Positions 7,785 through 15,896 of a stretch of 16,518 nt of DNA are shown piece after piece. The notes beneath the pieces were generated by a model, which saw only the letters and a list, made by a program, of their open reading frames with translations, ran no database searches and was not told the DNA's origin. The number at the start of each line of letters is the position of its first letter. Positions within the stretch are counted from its first letter, which is position 1. The position numbers were made by a program, and so were the translations under genes. The stretch is from an uncultured Muribaculum sp. (GTDB lineage: Bacteria; Bacteroidota; Bacteroidia; Bacteroidales; Muribaculaceae): assembly GCA_910578835.1 (NCBI GenBank), contig CAJTSK010000047.1, positions 1-16,518 of the forward strand, read 5' to 3'.

Positions 7785-8816
7785 TCAAAGTGACGTGTCT
7801 TGTTTGGGCACTACGCGCCATGAGTTGATGTAAATAGCAGTGGTGCGGTCCCATGAGTTGTCGCCGGTAAGGAAAAAGTTGATGGTGAACTCATCTTGAC
7901 GGTCAAGGTATTCCTGGTCGGTCATGGGGCGTCGTGAATCGTCGTCTTTCACCATGAGCAGATAATCGACAAGCGGAATGTCGACAACCTTCTCTCCGTC
8001 GGCGTTGCGTGTTACGATAAGCCTTGGGTTGCGGTCGGCCATAAGTCTTGCCACTGTAAGGTCGGAGATGTGGGTCGAGTAGGTAGTGATAGTGGCTCTG
8101 CCTGTCTCGTTTTTCTCCGGAGAGCCCACCATGGCTGAGCGGCGGCGCCAGTGGCGATATTCAAAGCGCTCGTTGCCTATCACCGAATTGTCATGGTGCA
8201 TAAGTCCGTTGGAAGCCTCGACAGTGACAGCAAATTCATTTTCATCCATCAGTGAGCCGTCAAGATTGTGGAGCAATACATGGAGTATATTGGTGTTTTT
8301 TGTGAGCGGTATTGTCACGCTTTGCTCGCCGCTACCGTCGAAGCGTGTAAGGTGAATATCGTTGACTGTGCCGTGGTATAGGCGGTTAAGATTAGCTGCC
8401 GAGTAGTCGCCCCGCTCATCGGAAAGCTTGCGGAGCGCACATTGCAGGTCGTCTTTGGTCTTCGGCTCGGCTGCTGCAAGGGCAAACTCTTCACCCTCGT
8501 TAAGCCCACACCATGCAATCATGTCATAGTCGCCCGGTTCGAGGGGGAGTGTCATCACATAGCCGGGTTGCGTAAGAGCTTCGCCATTGTCGCTCCCTTT
8601 CCATATGAGGTCGCCCTCCTTGTTAAACACAAAGAGCGAGACCGATTCTACTTGCGTGGCAAATGCGTCGGTAAACAGCATATTGCGGTCGTAAGTGAAC
8701 TTGACTTTGTAATCGACTGTACAGGGGTCGAGGTCTTCAGTGATAAGACCGCAAGACCCTGCTGCCATAGCCACTGCTGCTGAGATAATATATTTGCCTA
8801 TGTTTAGCACTTTCAT
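7785..8816 (-). CDS. Mfa2/FimB-type fimbrial anchor lipoprotein
   Basis: A 343-residue protein of the Mfa2/FimB family. Seen: signal peptide with lipidation at Cys22 (MAAGSCG), then the family's early second cysteine in DLDPC (Cys32). Next come VDYKVKFTYDRN, VSLFVFNKEGDLIW, and PGDYDMIAWCGL, which is characteristic of the first beta-sandwich. The C-terminus is INSWRVVPKQD. Known: Mfa2 and FimB anchor the fimbria to the outer membrane and limit its length; loss gives long, shed fimbriae in Porphyromonas. Context fits: the gene follows the major fimbrillin directly, as mfa2 follows mfa1. The C-terminus resembles that of the neighbouring major subunit (AWRIVPTQDVKL), a similarity worth noting. 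Confidence 0.88.
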   Translation of the reverse strand: MKVLNIGKYIISAAVAMAAGSCGLITEDLDPCTVDYKVKFTYDRNMLFTDAFATQVESVSLFVFNKEGDLIWKGSDNGEALTQPGYVMTLPLEPGDYDMIAWCGLNEGEEFALAAAEPKTKDDLQCALRKLSDERGDYSAANLNRLYHGTVNDIHLTRFDGSGEQSVTIPLTKNTNILHVLLHNLDGSLMDENEFAVTVEASNGLMHHDNSVIGNERFEYRHWRRRSAMVGSPEKNETGRATITTYSTHISDLTVARLMADRNPRLIVTRNADGEKVVDIPLVDYLLMVKDDDSRRPMTDQEYLDRQDEFTINFFLTGDNSWDRTTAIYINSWRVVPKQDTSL

Positions 8817-8849
8817 TGCTTAAATCGGTTTATTTTGTTTTGTTGTGAA

Positions 8850-8896
8850 CGGGAGGCCGGTCAAAGCCTCCCGCCCTGTATCCGCTCTTATGAGCG
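8850..8896 (-). promoter_or_regulatory. Two hairpins between major fimbrillin and anchor genes
   Basis: The 112-base gap between the major subunit stop and the anchor start holds two stem-loops: 883-887/892-896 of this kilobase (positions 8883-8887 with 8892-8896, 4-base loop) and 8850-8857 with 8866-8873 (8 bp, 8-base loop, GC-rich). On the minus strand no T tract follows the stronger one, so it is not a classic terminator. I infer an attenuator or a 3' mRNA-stabilising element that would keep the major subunit more abundant than the proteins after it. Confidence 0.55.
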
Positions 8897-8928
8897 TGGT
8901 GAGGGAGATGATTGCAGAATTGATTGCA

Positions 8929-10800
8929 TTAGAGTTTTACATCCTGGGTGGGCACGATGCGCCAAGCAAGAATGTTAATCTTGTAGTTCAAGTAATAAGT
9001 GATTTTAGACTTTTCAGGAACTATAGGTTCAGTGGGGTCGCATATACCGGTTCCAAGACCAGTGATGCTTGAAATCTGAATGTCGTAGATGTGATTACGT
9101 ACGATACCGAAATCACCTTCTTTAACATCTGACCAATTAATCTCGGCAATGTTTTTGTCAGCATTGGGATTGCCTGTACGATAGAATCCAAGATGCTTTA
9201 CAGGAATATTGAAGAAAGCGTCACCGGCATTGTACATGTTGGCAAAGCCGATATCTTCAAGTAGCTGTTTGTTGATATTTTCATTGGCAGCATCGGTTAC
9301 AAGGGTTTCCGCTCCATTGTTAAGGTAGTACAGGTCATAGTCTTTTCCTTCAACCGATACTTTAGCGATGCCTTTGTTAAAGGTTGCAGTAACCTGCCAT
9401 TCATTTACTTTGTTGTCATCTGTGCTGTTAAGATGGTCAACGGTGAATAGCTTAGTAAGGTCAATGCCCTCTACTTTCTGAACCGGAATATAATTGTTTT
9501 CACCATCCTTGATGAAGAGAGTGTTGTTACCCATGAGCATACCTTTGGTAATGCTTACATCTCCTTCTTTGCAGTCAGCTTCATTAAAGTAGAGTTTGTT
9601 GTCCTTAACATAGAAAGTTGTATTTTCAGGATATTCTACAGTACCCTTTTTCAAGGTGTATTTACCTACAACTACAGCTGAGGCAATTGATGCCATTGTA
9701 TTGACAGCTTCATCAAGCGCATTTTGTCCTATAGTATTTTCTCTTACATACTGCTGATCATTACCGATAGTCCAACCATTAGTGCTGATTTCATCGAAAG
9801 AAAGGTAAGAAAGCGGTGTGTCTTCGGTTACATCATCGGCAACGTCAGGATGTCCTGTCTTGAAGTAGCTTACCGAGCGCGCCCAATAAGAACGGCATAG
9901 GTCCGGTTCATTCCAGGTCCATTTGTCAAGCAGTCCATTCATTGTGGTAAAAGCCGCATTTTGATCGGTCATTGCGCCTACGCCATTGCCGGCTTCAGTG
10001 GCTGTATAGCTCTTTGATACAAAGAATGACTTCTCACGAGCATTGAGTTTCCATTTCAATGGGGTGAACGTGAGAGTGTATTCGTCAAGATTATAGTCGT
10101 TTACGTTGATGCTGTTGTCTGTTTTTGTTCCTTTTAGTGAAATTTTTGCAGCATAGCGTTCAACATAAATTTCAAGAGGTGAATTTGTTTCAGCCTGAGC
10201 CTCTGTTGCTGCCAGTGCGCTTTCGGGAATTACTGTAGCGCGTACAAGATTTCCCTCATTGTCATAATATACAGAGTTACACATGCCGTAGTATTTTGTG
10301 CCTTTATCTTCGGTCCAGGTATCACCCTCGCGAGTTATCTTCTTGATGTCGCTGATTGTGGGTACGTTAAGACCATCTTTTTGAATCGGGTTAACGTAAC
10401 ACATGACATAAGCAGGCGTTTTCTGTCCGCGTTCAAGTTCAATCTTTATGGTCTTGGTGTAAACGCGCTCAACCGAACTTCCGTTTGCGTTCGGAGTAAA
10501 TGTTGCACCTGATATGATCTGAGGAGCTCCGGTTCTGCGATGGTCGCTGTCATAAAAGACAAGGTAAACTTCCCTGATGTTACTTTCTGACGGATTCTGA
10601 TTTTGGAATTTGTCTTCATCAATAGTTTCGTCAGCCTTGCTACCCATTGAAGGAGGATTGCCTATTGAGATGTTGAGGTACTGTACGCGGTCAACATCGT
10701 TGGAGCCGGTTTCGGGACCGTCGAACTTGTTGTCATCCGAGCAAGCGGCGAATAGACCGAGAGCGAGCGCAGGGATGAAAAATTTTTTAATTGCGTTCAT
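8929..10800 (-). CDS. Mfa1-type major fimbrial subunit
   Basis: A 623-residue protein. Seen: signal peptide with lipobox LFAAC (Cys20) followed by SDDNK. The mature N-terminal strand is DRVQYLNISIGNPPSM, then IREVYLVFYDSDHRRTG and AYVMCYVNP. The C-terminal segment is IVRNHIYDIQISSITGLGTG and ends NILAWRIVPTQDVKL. These fit the Mfa1 family with its fimbrilin C-terminal domain; Porphyromonas Mfa1 is about 563 residues, so this one is slightly longer. Known: the prepilin is lipidated, carried to the outer membrane, trimmed by protease at an Arg, and polymerised by donor-strand exchange into the fimbrial shaft. GC (about 33% in a sampled line) is lower than in the genes on both sides, common for surface antigens under diversifying exchange. 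Gaps of 63 bases before and 112 bases after are the widest within the operon. Confidence 0.9.
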   Translation of the reverse strand: MNAIKKFFIPALALGLFAACSDDNKFDGPETGSNDVDRVQYLNISIGNPPSMGSKADETIDEDKFQNQNPSESNIREVYLVFYDSDHRRTGAPQIISGATFTPNANGSSVERVYTKTIKIELERGQKTPAYVMCYVNPIQKDGLNVPTISDIKKITREGDTWTEDKGTKYYGMCNSVYYDNEGNLVRATVIPESALAATEAQAETNSPLEIYVERYAAKISLKGTKTDNSINVNDYNLDEYTLTFTPLKWKLNAREKSFFVSKSYTATEAGNGVGAMTDQNAAFTTMNGLLDKWTWNEPDLCRSYWARSVSYFKTGHPDVADDVTEDTPLSYLSFDEISTNGWTIGNDQQYVRENTIGQNALDEAVNTMASIASAVVVGKYTLKKGTVEYPENTTFYVKDNKLYFNEADCKEGDVSITKGMLMGNNTLFIKDGENNYIPVQKVEGIDLTKLFTVDHLNSTDDNKVNEWQVTATFNKGIAKVSVEGKDYDLYYLNNGAETLVTDAANENINKQLLEDIGFANMYNAGDAFFNIPVKHLGFYRTGNPNADKNIAEINWSDVKEGDFGIVRNHIYDIQISSITGLGTGICDPTEPIVPEKSKITYYLNYKINILAWRIVPTQDVKL

Positions 10801-10863
10801 TGTTTGATTGTTATTGGTTTATTTGAATAAAGAAAAAATTTTGTTCAACTATGATTTAGAATC

Positions 10864-12347
10864 TTATTGCTTTATGATGTGGAAATGCTTTCCGTCGGCG
10901 TTGATAAGCTCGTTGAGCTGAGATGAGGCGTCGGCAGCCTGCGGTGTTGCCGGGAGGGCATTGATGGCTTCTGCCGCCGCCCGGCGGTCGCCGGAGAGGG
11001 CGGTGTATATCGCGCGGGCATATTGCGCTTCCTGAGAGTCGCCCGCCTTGGCGAGGTAACGCGCTGCGCTGCGGAGGTCGTTGCGCTGCATGGCGGAGTT
11101 GGCGGCGTTGAGGTTGGCCGTGGGGTCATCGGGATACATCCTTACGGCGATTTCAAACGCCTCGTTGTAGATGTCGCTTCCCGGCTCTTGGGATAGCGCC
11201 GCCACATACAGTTCCTGGAGCGAAAGCTTCTGGGGCGATGTGTGCATCACTTCGATGATTTCTTCAGGCGAGGTATAGGAGCGTATGGTGTAGTCGATGG
11301 CATAGTCGGAGTGACGTAGCGCGGGATACACATCGGCGAGCAGCATCTTGCCTACAGCAGGGTAGGTGGAGCGCAGCTTGTAGTCTTTGGCATCGGGGGC
11401 GAGGTCGGAGTCGATGATGGCGAGCAGCTCTTCGCGTTGGGCGAGGGTGGAGTCGGCTACGATGTAAGCGCGTAGACCTTCCCAGTCCTCAGGCACATAA
11501 GAGGTGGTGATAAGTCCCGGGCGGAAGCTGTAGAGCTTCTGCACATACTGCTTCAGTGCCTCGGTGCGGCCTTCGGCGAGGCGGGCGTTGGACTCATACT
11601 TGCCTTCGGGCGATGCATAGCCGGTGATGTGGAGCGAGGTGATGGTGATATCCTTGTCGTCGCGCACGGAGTCGATTGTGGCGCGTATCTTGGCGAGTTC
11701 CTCGGGGTTGCGGCGATAGTCGGGGTAGATTACTGTCTTGTTGACGGGGAAGTCGATATAGGCGCTTGCCTTCAGGGCGCGTGTCTTCACCGCCTCGGCA
11801 GTGGGCGAGATGTAGAGATATTGAGGGGCGAAGGTCTTGGGCACGAAGTCGAGGCGTGCTACCGGGGTGGTGTCTTCGCCTTCATTGGCGTTGCAACATC
11901 CGCTTTCGCGCGAGTCGATGAAGAGCGATGCGGTCGCCATCCAGTCGCGGTAAGGGGTGTCGTCGCGGTAGTTGATGATATGGTCGATCTCGTCGGCGCG
12001 GAGAAATATCGGAGATGGAGCGCCGTTGCGTATGCCGTGGTAGTAGCGGTTGCGTCCGGCGATGGTGAATGATTTGAGTCGTAAGGTGTCGGCGTGGTTT
12101 TCACTTACAAGCAGCGGGGTGAGCGTCACCTCGCGGTTGGGTTTCATTTTCAGTGCCTTCGCGTCGATGTCGAGAAGCACAAAGAGGTTGCTGTCGGTGT
12201 GGGCAATGTCAATCGGGTTGATAATCAGGTCATTACCCCCCTATTTTCGGAGGCTGTGCCGATGGTGACATTCATTGAAGTCGCCGCCGAGGCTGTGAGG
12301 AGTGTGACGCCACACAGGGCGCCGATGCAAAATATCTTTTTCATCAT
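10864..12347 (-). CDS. DUF3868/OmpA-like protein, frameshifted in a G6 run
   Basis: Seen: a start at 12347 (or the adjacent 12344) gives a signal peptide MMKKIFCIGALCGVTLLTAS, but this frame stops at 12225-12227 after 40 codons. The rest of the protein continues in another frame to 10864. A single extra G in the G6 run (complement of 12236-12241) would join both into one 494-residue protein. The body carries NREVTLTPLLVSE and IAGRNRYYHG (DUF3868-like), an OmpA-like segment HITGYASPEGKYESNARLAE, and a C-terminal helical, TPR-like region (PDDPTANLNAANSAM). Known: DUF3868 genes occur beside Bacteroidota fimbrial operons. Inferred role: an envelope or peptidoglycan-linked partner needed for fimbriation. 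Without the signal peptide the long frame (from a GTG at 12180) would not be exported. The break may be real, phase-variable, or a sequencing error. Confidence 0.8.
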
Positions 12348-12380
12348 TACTTGCAGTTAAAAAAACGAGGAGACTTTGTA

Positions 12381-12957
12381 TCAGAAAAGGTAAATAAGGC
12401 TTACCGCCGCTTTGGTGGGACCTACGTAGTCGTGGTTCTTGTCTTCGGCTAACTTGGTGCCGCAGTCGGCGCAGGGATACACGTCGGAGCGGGTGTGAAT
12501 CCATCCGAGTCCTATCTCAGCCTCTATGTTCCAGTGTTTTGCGAGTATCCAGGAGTAACCGTAGGCGAGTCCGGCTCCAAACATCCATCCCTGGTAGCGG
12601 TTGTGGGTGAGGTCGGAAAAGTCGGTGCCGAGGAAGTGGATGTTGTTGTGCAGGTTGCCTACATTGTATTGCCCTGCAATGGCGTGTAGACCAAAGAAAT
12701 GACCTTGGAACCGGTCACATAGCCAGTAACGTAATTCGGGCTGTACAAGCCAGTGTTTCCACTTGTGTTGGTTGATTGCCCACGCGTTGAGATTGGCAGA
12801 GACATCGAGGGTCCAGCGGGGGGCTAACGGCGCTTCGACGCCAAGGTTGGCGACAGCTATCGCGTCGTAGAGCAGGTTGCTCTTGATTGCTATGTTCTGG
12901 CTCTTTACGCTAAAGCCGACAAATAGCATGAATAAAAACAGTACGACTCTATCTTTC
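12381..12957 (-). CDS. DUF3575 family outer-membrane-type protein
   Basis: A 192-residue protein whose start is a GTG (complement of 12957-12959; the frame is closed by an upstream TAA and no ATG is available before the signal peptide). Seen: a hydrophobic signal peptide ending near KSQ, then IAIKSNLLYDAIAVANLGVE, WLVQPELRYWLCDRF, FFGLHAIAGQYNVGN, GAGLAYGYSWILAKHWNIE and a final aromatic LIYLF. The alternating beta pattern and terminal Phe are typical of small outer-membrane barrels. Known: DUF3575 proteins commonly precede DUF3868 and fimbrillin genes in Bacteroidota, but their exact role is not established. This is the first gene of the operon, 33 bases before the next, with a promoter about 130 bases upstream. 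The first base of the GTG is at 12959. Confidence 0.85.
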
Positions 12958-13090
12958 ACTGTTAAATCAGGTTAATTATAAAAATTCACAATTTGCGGGA
13001 CGAAGGTTAAAAATATACGCCCTACATGGTTTATTAAATCGCTAATATAAATTTCCTCCGGTATAAGAGGTCGACAAATATCTTCAACCG

Positions 13091-13122
13091 CAAAATTATG
13101 GTTTCTGTATTTAATTACCAAA
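13091..13122 (-). promoter_or_regulatory. Promoter of the fimbrial operon
   Basis: On the minus strand a -33 TTTG (complement of 13119-13122) and a -7 TAATTTTG (complement of 13091-13098) lie 20 bases apart, matching the Bacteroidota consensus. Initiation near 13084 would give a leader of about 125 bases before the GTG start. No clear inverted repeats flank the promoter that would mark it as invertible. The surrounding DNA is very AT-rich. Confidence 0.75.
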
Positions 13123-13262
13123 TAATTGTACAAAAAATATTTTCAAAATGTGAAAATTTATTTCAAAAGTGGCTTGAAATGAGGGTTTCTCGCGGTTGTG
13201 ACCCGGGTGATAAGGCTGATTAAGTTAAAATAGTATCATAATAGAGGTTGTTGCGAAACCGG

Positions 13263-13386
13263 GCTGCGAATTATGGAATTGTGCTACCCGCTTCGGGGTA
13301 GCGACGTGTCGTGGTGTAGGCCTGCCACGGGCGCACCTCCGGCGCTGCCCGCGGTTAACGGGATGATGCCCTTTCAGGGCAATATC
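13263..13386 (+). repeat. Solo copy of a REP-like palindromic element
   Basis: The segment from about 13324 to 13380 (CCACGGGCGCACCTCC, then CGCGGTTAACGGGATG, then GCCCTTTCAGGGC) is nearly identical to the segments at 15784-15845 (inverted) and 16476-16518. It contains several small stems, including TGCCCT/AGGGCA. Just before it a 7-bp hairpin (13283-13289 with 13296-13302) has the sequence GCTACCC/GGGTAGC. It lies between the fimbrial promoter and the minisatellite and codes for nothing I can support. Confidence 0.8.
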
Positions 13387-13394
13387 CTTAGGTC

Positions 13395-13663
13395 GGCGGC
13401 GTTGTGCCGAGGTTGTCACCCTGTGGCATGGTGGCGTTGTGTCGAGGTTGTCACCTTGTAGCATGGCGGCGTTGTGCCGAGGTCGTCACCATGTATCATG
13501 GCGGCGTTGTGCCGAGGTCGTCACCCTGTATCATGGCGGCGTTGTGCCGAGGTTGTCACCCTTGTAGCATGGCGGCGTTGTGTCGAGGTCGTCACCCTGT
13601 AGCATGGTGGCGTTGTGCCGAGGTTGTCACCCTGTATCATGGCGGCGTTGTGCCGAGGTCGCG
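13395..13663. repeat. Minisatellite: seven 35/36-bp tandem units plus a partial
   Basis: Units begin at 13395, 13430, 13465, 13500, 13535 (36 bases), 13571 and 13606, with a broken eighth unit from 13641 to about 13660. The shared core is GCGTTGTGCCGAGGT followed by GTCACC and a variable TGTAGCAT or TGTATCAT. Units differ at only a few positions, mainly C/T changes. There are no spacers, so it is not a CRISPR array. The unit is not a multiple of three, so an open frame that crosses it on the plus strand is not a credible gene. Confidence 0.92.
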
Positions 13664-13666
13664 CCT

Positions 13667-13697
13667 CTCCACAAGAGGGTTACATGTGCTTGTGGAG
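13667..13697 (-). terminator. Stem-loop spanning the stop codon of the permease gene
   Basis: CTCCACAAG (13667-13675) and CTTGTGGAG (13689-13697) form a perfect 9-bp inverted repeat with a 13-base loop containing the TAA stop. No T tract follows, so it may act in mRNA 3'-end stability or as a weak terminator before the minisatellite. Confidence 0.45.
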
Positions 13698-15287
13698 GGC
13701 GTGGTTGTTGATGGCGTCGGTTTCGGCGGCTTCGACTTCTTCTTCGGTCGGGGTGTATCCGTAGCCCCATTTCGAGACTTCCCACGGCTTCCTGCGCTCA
13801 ATCTGCCAGTCAAAGGGGTAGAAATGGGCGTCGGGATTACGCCAGGAGGGTCGGCGCAGCTTGTAGACCACAAGCGGGAGCGCGACAAACACCGCCACTC
13901 CGCCGGCGATAATCGACACATAAATCACCGGTGAGCCGGTGGCTATCTGCGACGGCGGGATAAAGCTGAGCACCATGGCGAGTAGTGCGCCCAGAATGCC
14001 GACTCCACACACGATTATCATGCCCGCTTTTCCGCCCGGCACCTTGAAACCGCGCTGACGGTTGGGGGCGGTGCGGCGCAGGCGTATGAAGGCGAGGTAG
14101 ATCATCACCACCATTATGAGGTAGATGATGGTTGCCATCTGCGACATAATCTGGTAGGCTGACTCTACTGTAGGCAATACGATGAGTACCAGGCTCAATA
14201 GGCTCACAAACGCGCCCTCGATAAAGAGTATCGGCTTGTTGACACCGTTGGCGTTGACTTTCTGGAGGGAGCGGGGCAGATAGCCCGACTGTGCCACTGC
14301 CATCAGTCCCGTGGAGGGACCGGTGACAAGCGCGCTTATCTGTCCGGCGACACCAAACATCACGAGCAGTGCGACGACATTGCCAAGCCAGCCAACGCCA
14401 AACGCCGACCACAGTGCCTTGTATGCCACAAGCAACGATTGCAGGAGGTTGATATTGTCGGCAGGGACGACGATGCCTATCACGAGGGTGCCGAGCGCGT
14501 AGAGCGCCACAATCACTATACAGGCGACAAATACCGAGCGTGGAAATTGCCTGGCAGGGTTGCTCATGTCGTTGATGTGGACCGCCTGCGACTCCATGCC
14601 GGCGAAGAACAGGAATATCGACGCGGCAAGCACCAGGGTGTTGAAATGGGAGAAGTCGGGGAAGAAGGGGAGGTCGGCGAGGGAGGAGTGTTTGCCAAGC
14701 GCTACATATAATACACCGAGTATGATAAGGAGCGCGCCGGGGATGATGGTGCCGACAAGTCCGCCGTAGGTGCTGAGAAGGTTGGCCGACTTCTGTCCGC
14801 GGAAAGCGTTGAAAGTGGCAGCCCAGTAGAGAAGCATCGCTACCACGAGGGTGTACCATTTATTGGAGGCAAGCGACTCGTCGAAGCTCTCCGGCCAAGC
14901 GATGTAGGCGAGCGAGGCGGCGCCAAACATCAGCACGGTCGGAAACCAGAAAATTATAGTCTGCCATTCGAGATACATTGCCGTCCAGCCCCATTTGGGT
15001 CCGAACGCCTCCGCCACCCAGCGGTAGAGTCCGCCACTCTTGGTGTAGGTAGAGGCGAGCTCGGCACACACCAGTGAGAAGGGCACGAGGAATACCACTG
15101 CGGCAAAAATGAAGAAAAATATCGACTGGACTCCATATTTTGCCTCCGACGGCAATCCTCTCAGGCTGAATATCGAGGTGATAAGCAGGATTGCCATCGC
15201 CATCATTGTGAGCGACCCTTTGGCGGTCGACACTATCTTTTTTCTGCCGCCGGCGGTGACGGGCGACTCCGGTGTAGGTGACTTCAT
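13680..15287 (-). CDS. APC-superfamily amino acid antiporter, GadC-like
   Basis: A 535-residue integral membrane protein with about twelve hydrophobic segments. Seen: an early helix MMAMAILLITSIFSLRGLP, then KSGGLYRWVAEAFGPKWGW. A central FFPDFSHFNTL runs into GMESQAVHINDMSNPARQFP. ALVTGPSTGLMAVAQ and the loop FKVPGGKAG follow, and the polar C-terminus is about 60 residues long. These match the glutamate/GABA antiporter (GadC) branch of the APC superfamily, of similar length (E. coli GadC is 511 residues). Known: GadC exchanges external glutamate for internal GABA in acid resistance, and its C-terminal tail plugs the channel at neutral pH. The substrate here is not proven; no glutamate decarboxylase or glutaminase gene is in the window. 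It lies 27 bases after the small upstream gene and is likely co-transcribed. Confidence 0.82.
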   Translation of the reverse strand: MKSPTPESPVTAGGRKKIVSTAKGSLTMMAMAILLITSIFSLRGLPSEAKYGVQSIFFFIFAAVVFLVPFSLVCAELASTYTKSGGLYRWVAEAFGPKWGWTAMYLEWQTIIFWFPTVLMFGAASLAYIAWPESFDESLASNKWYTLVVAMLLYWAATFNAFRGQKSANLLSTYGGLVGTIIPGALLIILGVLYVALGKHSSLADLPFFPDFSHFNTLVLAASIFLFFAGMESQAVHINDMSNPARQFPRSVFVACIVIVALYALGTLVIGIVVPADNINLLQSLLVAYKALWSAFGVGWLGNVVALLVMFGVAGQISALVTGPSTGLMAVAQSGYLPRSLQKVNANGVNKPILFIEGAFVSLLSLVLIVLPTVESAYQIMSQMATIIYLIMVVMIYLAFIRLRRTAPNRQRGFKVPGGKAGMIIVCGVGILGALLAMVLSFIPPSQIATGSPVIYVSIIAGGVAVFVALPLVVYKLRRPSWRNPDAHFYPFDWQIERRKPWEVSKWGYGYTPTEEEVEAAETDAINNHALHKHM

Positions 15288-15314
15288 CGGTAGGCTGTTT
15301 TTTTACGTGGTTAA

Positions 15315-15551
15315 TTATTTGTCGGCGTAGGCGAGCACGGTGGGGCTCTGTACGTCAACGCCAAATTGGCTGGCGCGCTGCAATATGGCGCGTGCGAGTT
15401 TCGGCTTGAGGTCGTCGGGGCAATATCTGAAATAAGCCTCGGCGGCTCTTACGTGGGCTGCGTCGGGCATGGGGTATTCCCGGCGTTCCGGCAATCCGAA
15501 TACGGAGTCGGGCAGCTCTTTCTTCTCTTCGTAGCTTATACGGTCGTTCAT
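15315..15551 (-). CDS. Small conserved-looking protein upstream of the antiporter
   Basis: A 78-residue soluble protein without signal peptide or membrane segment. Seen: EKKELPDSVFGLPERREYPMP, then AAHVRAAEAYFRYCPDD and LKPKLARAILQRASQFGVDV. The pattern LPDS-F--P--R-YP--D-AHVR-A followed by a helix of basic residues recalls DUF6582-type small proteins. That resemblance is from memory and unchecked. It shares its strand with the antiporter gene 27 bases on, so the two probably form an operon. I find no good -33/-7 promoter immediately upstream. Function unknown. Confidence 0.7.
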   Translation of the reverse strand: MNDRISYEEKKELPDSVFGLPERREYPMPDAAHVRAAEAYFRYCPDDLKPKLARAILQRASQFGVDVQSPTVLAYADK

Positions 15552-15679
15552 AGTTTTATATGTGTTGGATGTTAGAGTATGTTTGATAGAGATAACAACC
15601 GTGCGCCACGATTGTTCCCCCCGCCGGCGTTGCCCTGAAAGGCATCATCCCGGTTTGGGATTGTGTGCGTCGCGGTGGA

Positions 15680-15735
15680 ATGTGTGTGGTTTGTTATCCC
15701 CGATGGGATGTGTGTGGTTTGTTATCCCCGATGGG
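15680..15735. repeat. Perfect 28-bp tandem duplication
   Basis: Two identical 28-base units begin with ATGTGTGTGGTTTG and end with TTATCCCCGATGGG. They lie next to the REP-like fragments, and the second unit runs into the 8-bp hairpin at 15722-15740. Perfect identity suggests a recent duplication. Confidence 0.9.
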
Positions 15736-15804
15736 GATAATCTATGTTTAGCCGAGGGTTGAGCGCAGCGATACCCACATCCCGGCAATGCCCTGAAAGG
15801 GCAC

Positions 15805-15896
15805 CATCCCGTTAACCGCGGGTAGCGCCGGAGGTGCACCCGTGGACACCAACGCCCCTCCTCCAAAAATATCGACCCCGTAGTGGGTCGCATATC
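15805..15896 (-). repeat. Left inverted flank of the Y1 transposase unit
   Basis: Read on the complementary strand, this segment matches 16425-16518 over about 90 bases. The shared blocks are the GTTAACCGCGGG core, GCGCCGGAGGTG, CGTGGACAC and GACCCCGTAGTGGGTCG, with a few substitutions and a short variable patch between the last two. It holds the 6-bp hairpin at 15873-15890. Confidence 0.85.

Noticed and set aside
7205..7828. A 207-codon plus-strand open frame
   Set aside because: It lies antisense to the accessory fimbrillin, whose signal peptide, lipobox and operon position are convincing.
12241..12504. An 87-codon minus-strand open frame between DUF3575 and DUF3868 genes
   Set aside because: It is an off-frame reading across the DUF3575 3' end and the next gene's signal peptide, rich in Arg/Leu/Ser as in shadow frames.
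13060..13200. An invertible fimbrial promoter flanked by inverted repeats
   Set aside because: Only short AT-rich palindromes such as TTTTCA/TGAAAA are present and none flank the promoter as a pair; no site-specific recombinase is in the window.
13395..13663. A possible CRISPR array
   Set aside because: Units abut directly with no variable spacers, and no cas gene is present.
13404..13934. A 176-codon plus-strand open frame running through the repeats
   Set aside because: The repeat unit is 35/36 bases, so each unit is read in a different frame, and the second half is antisense to the clearly coding antiporter gene.
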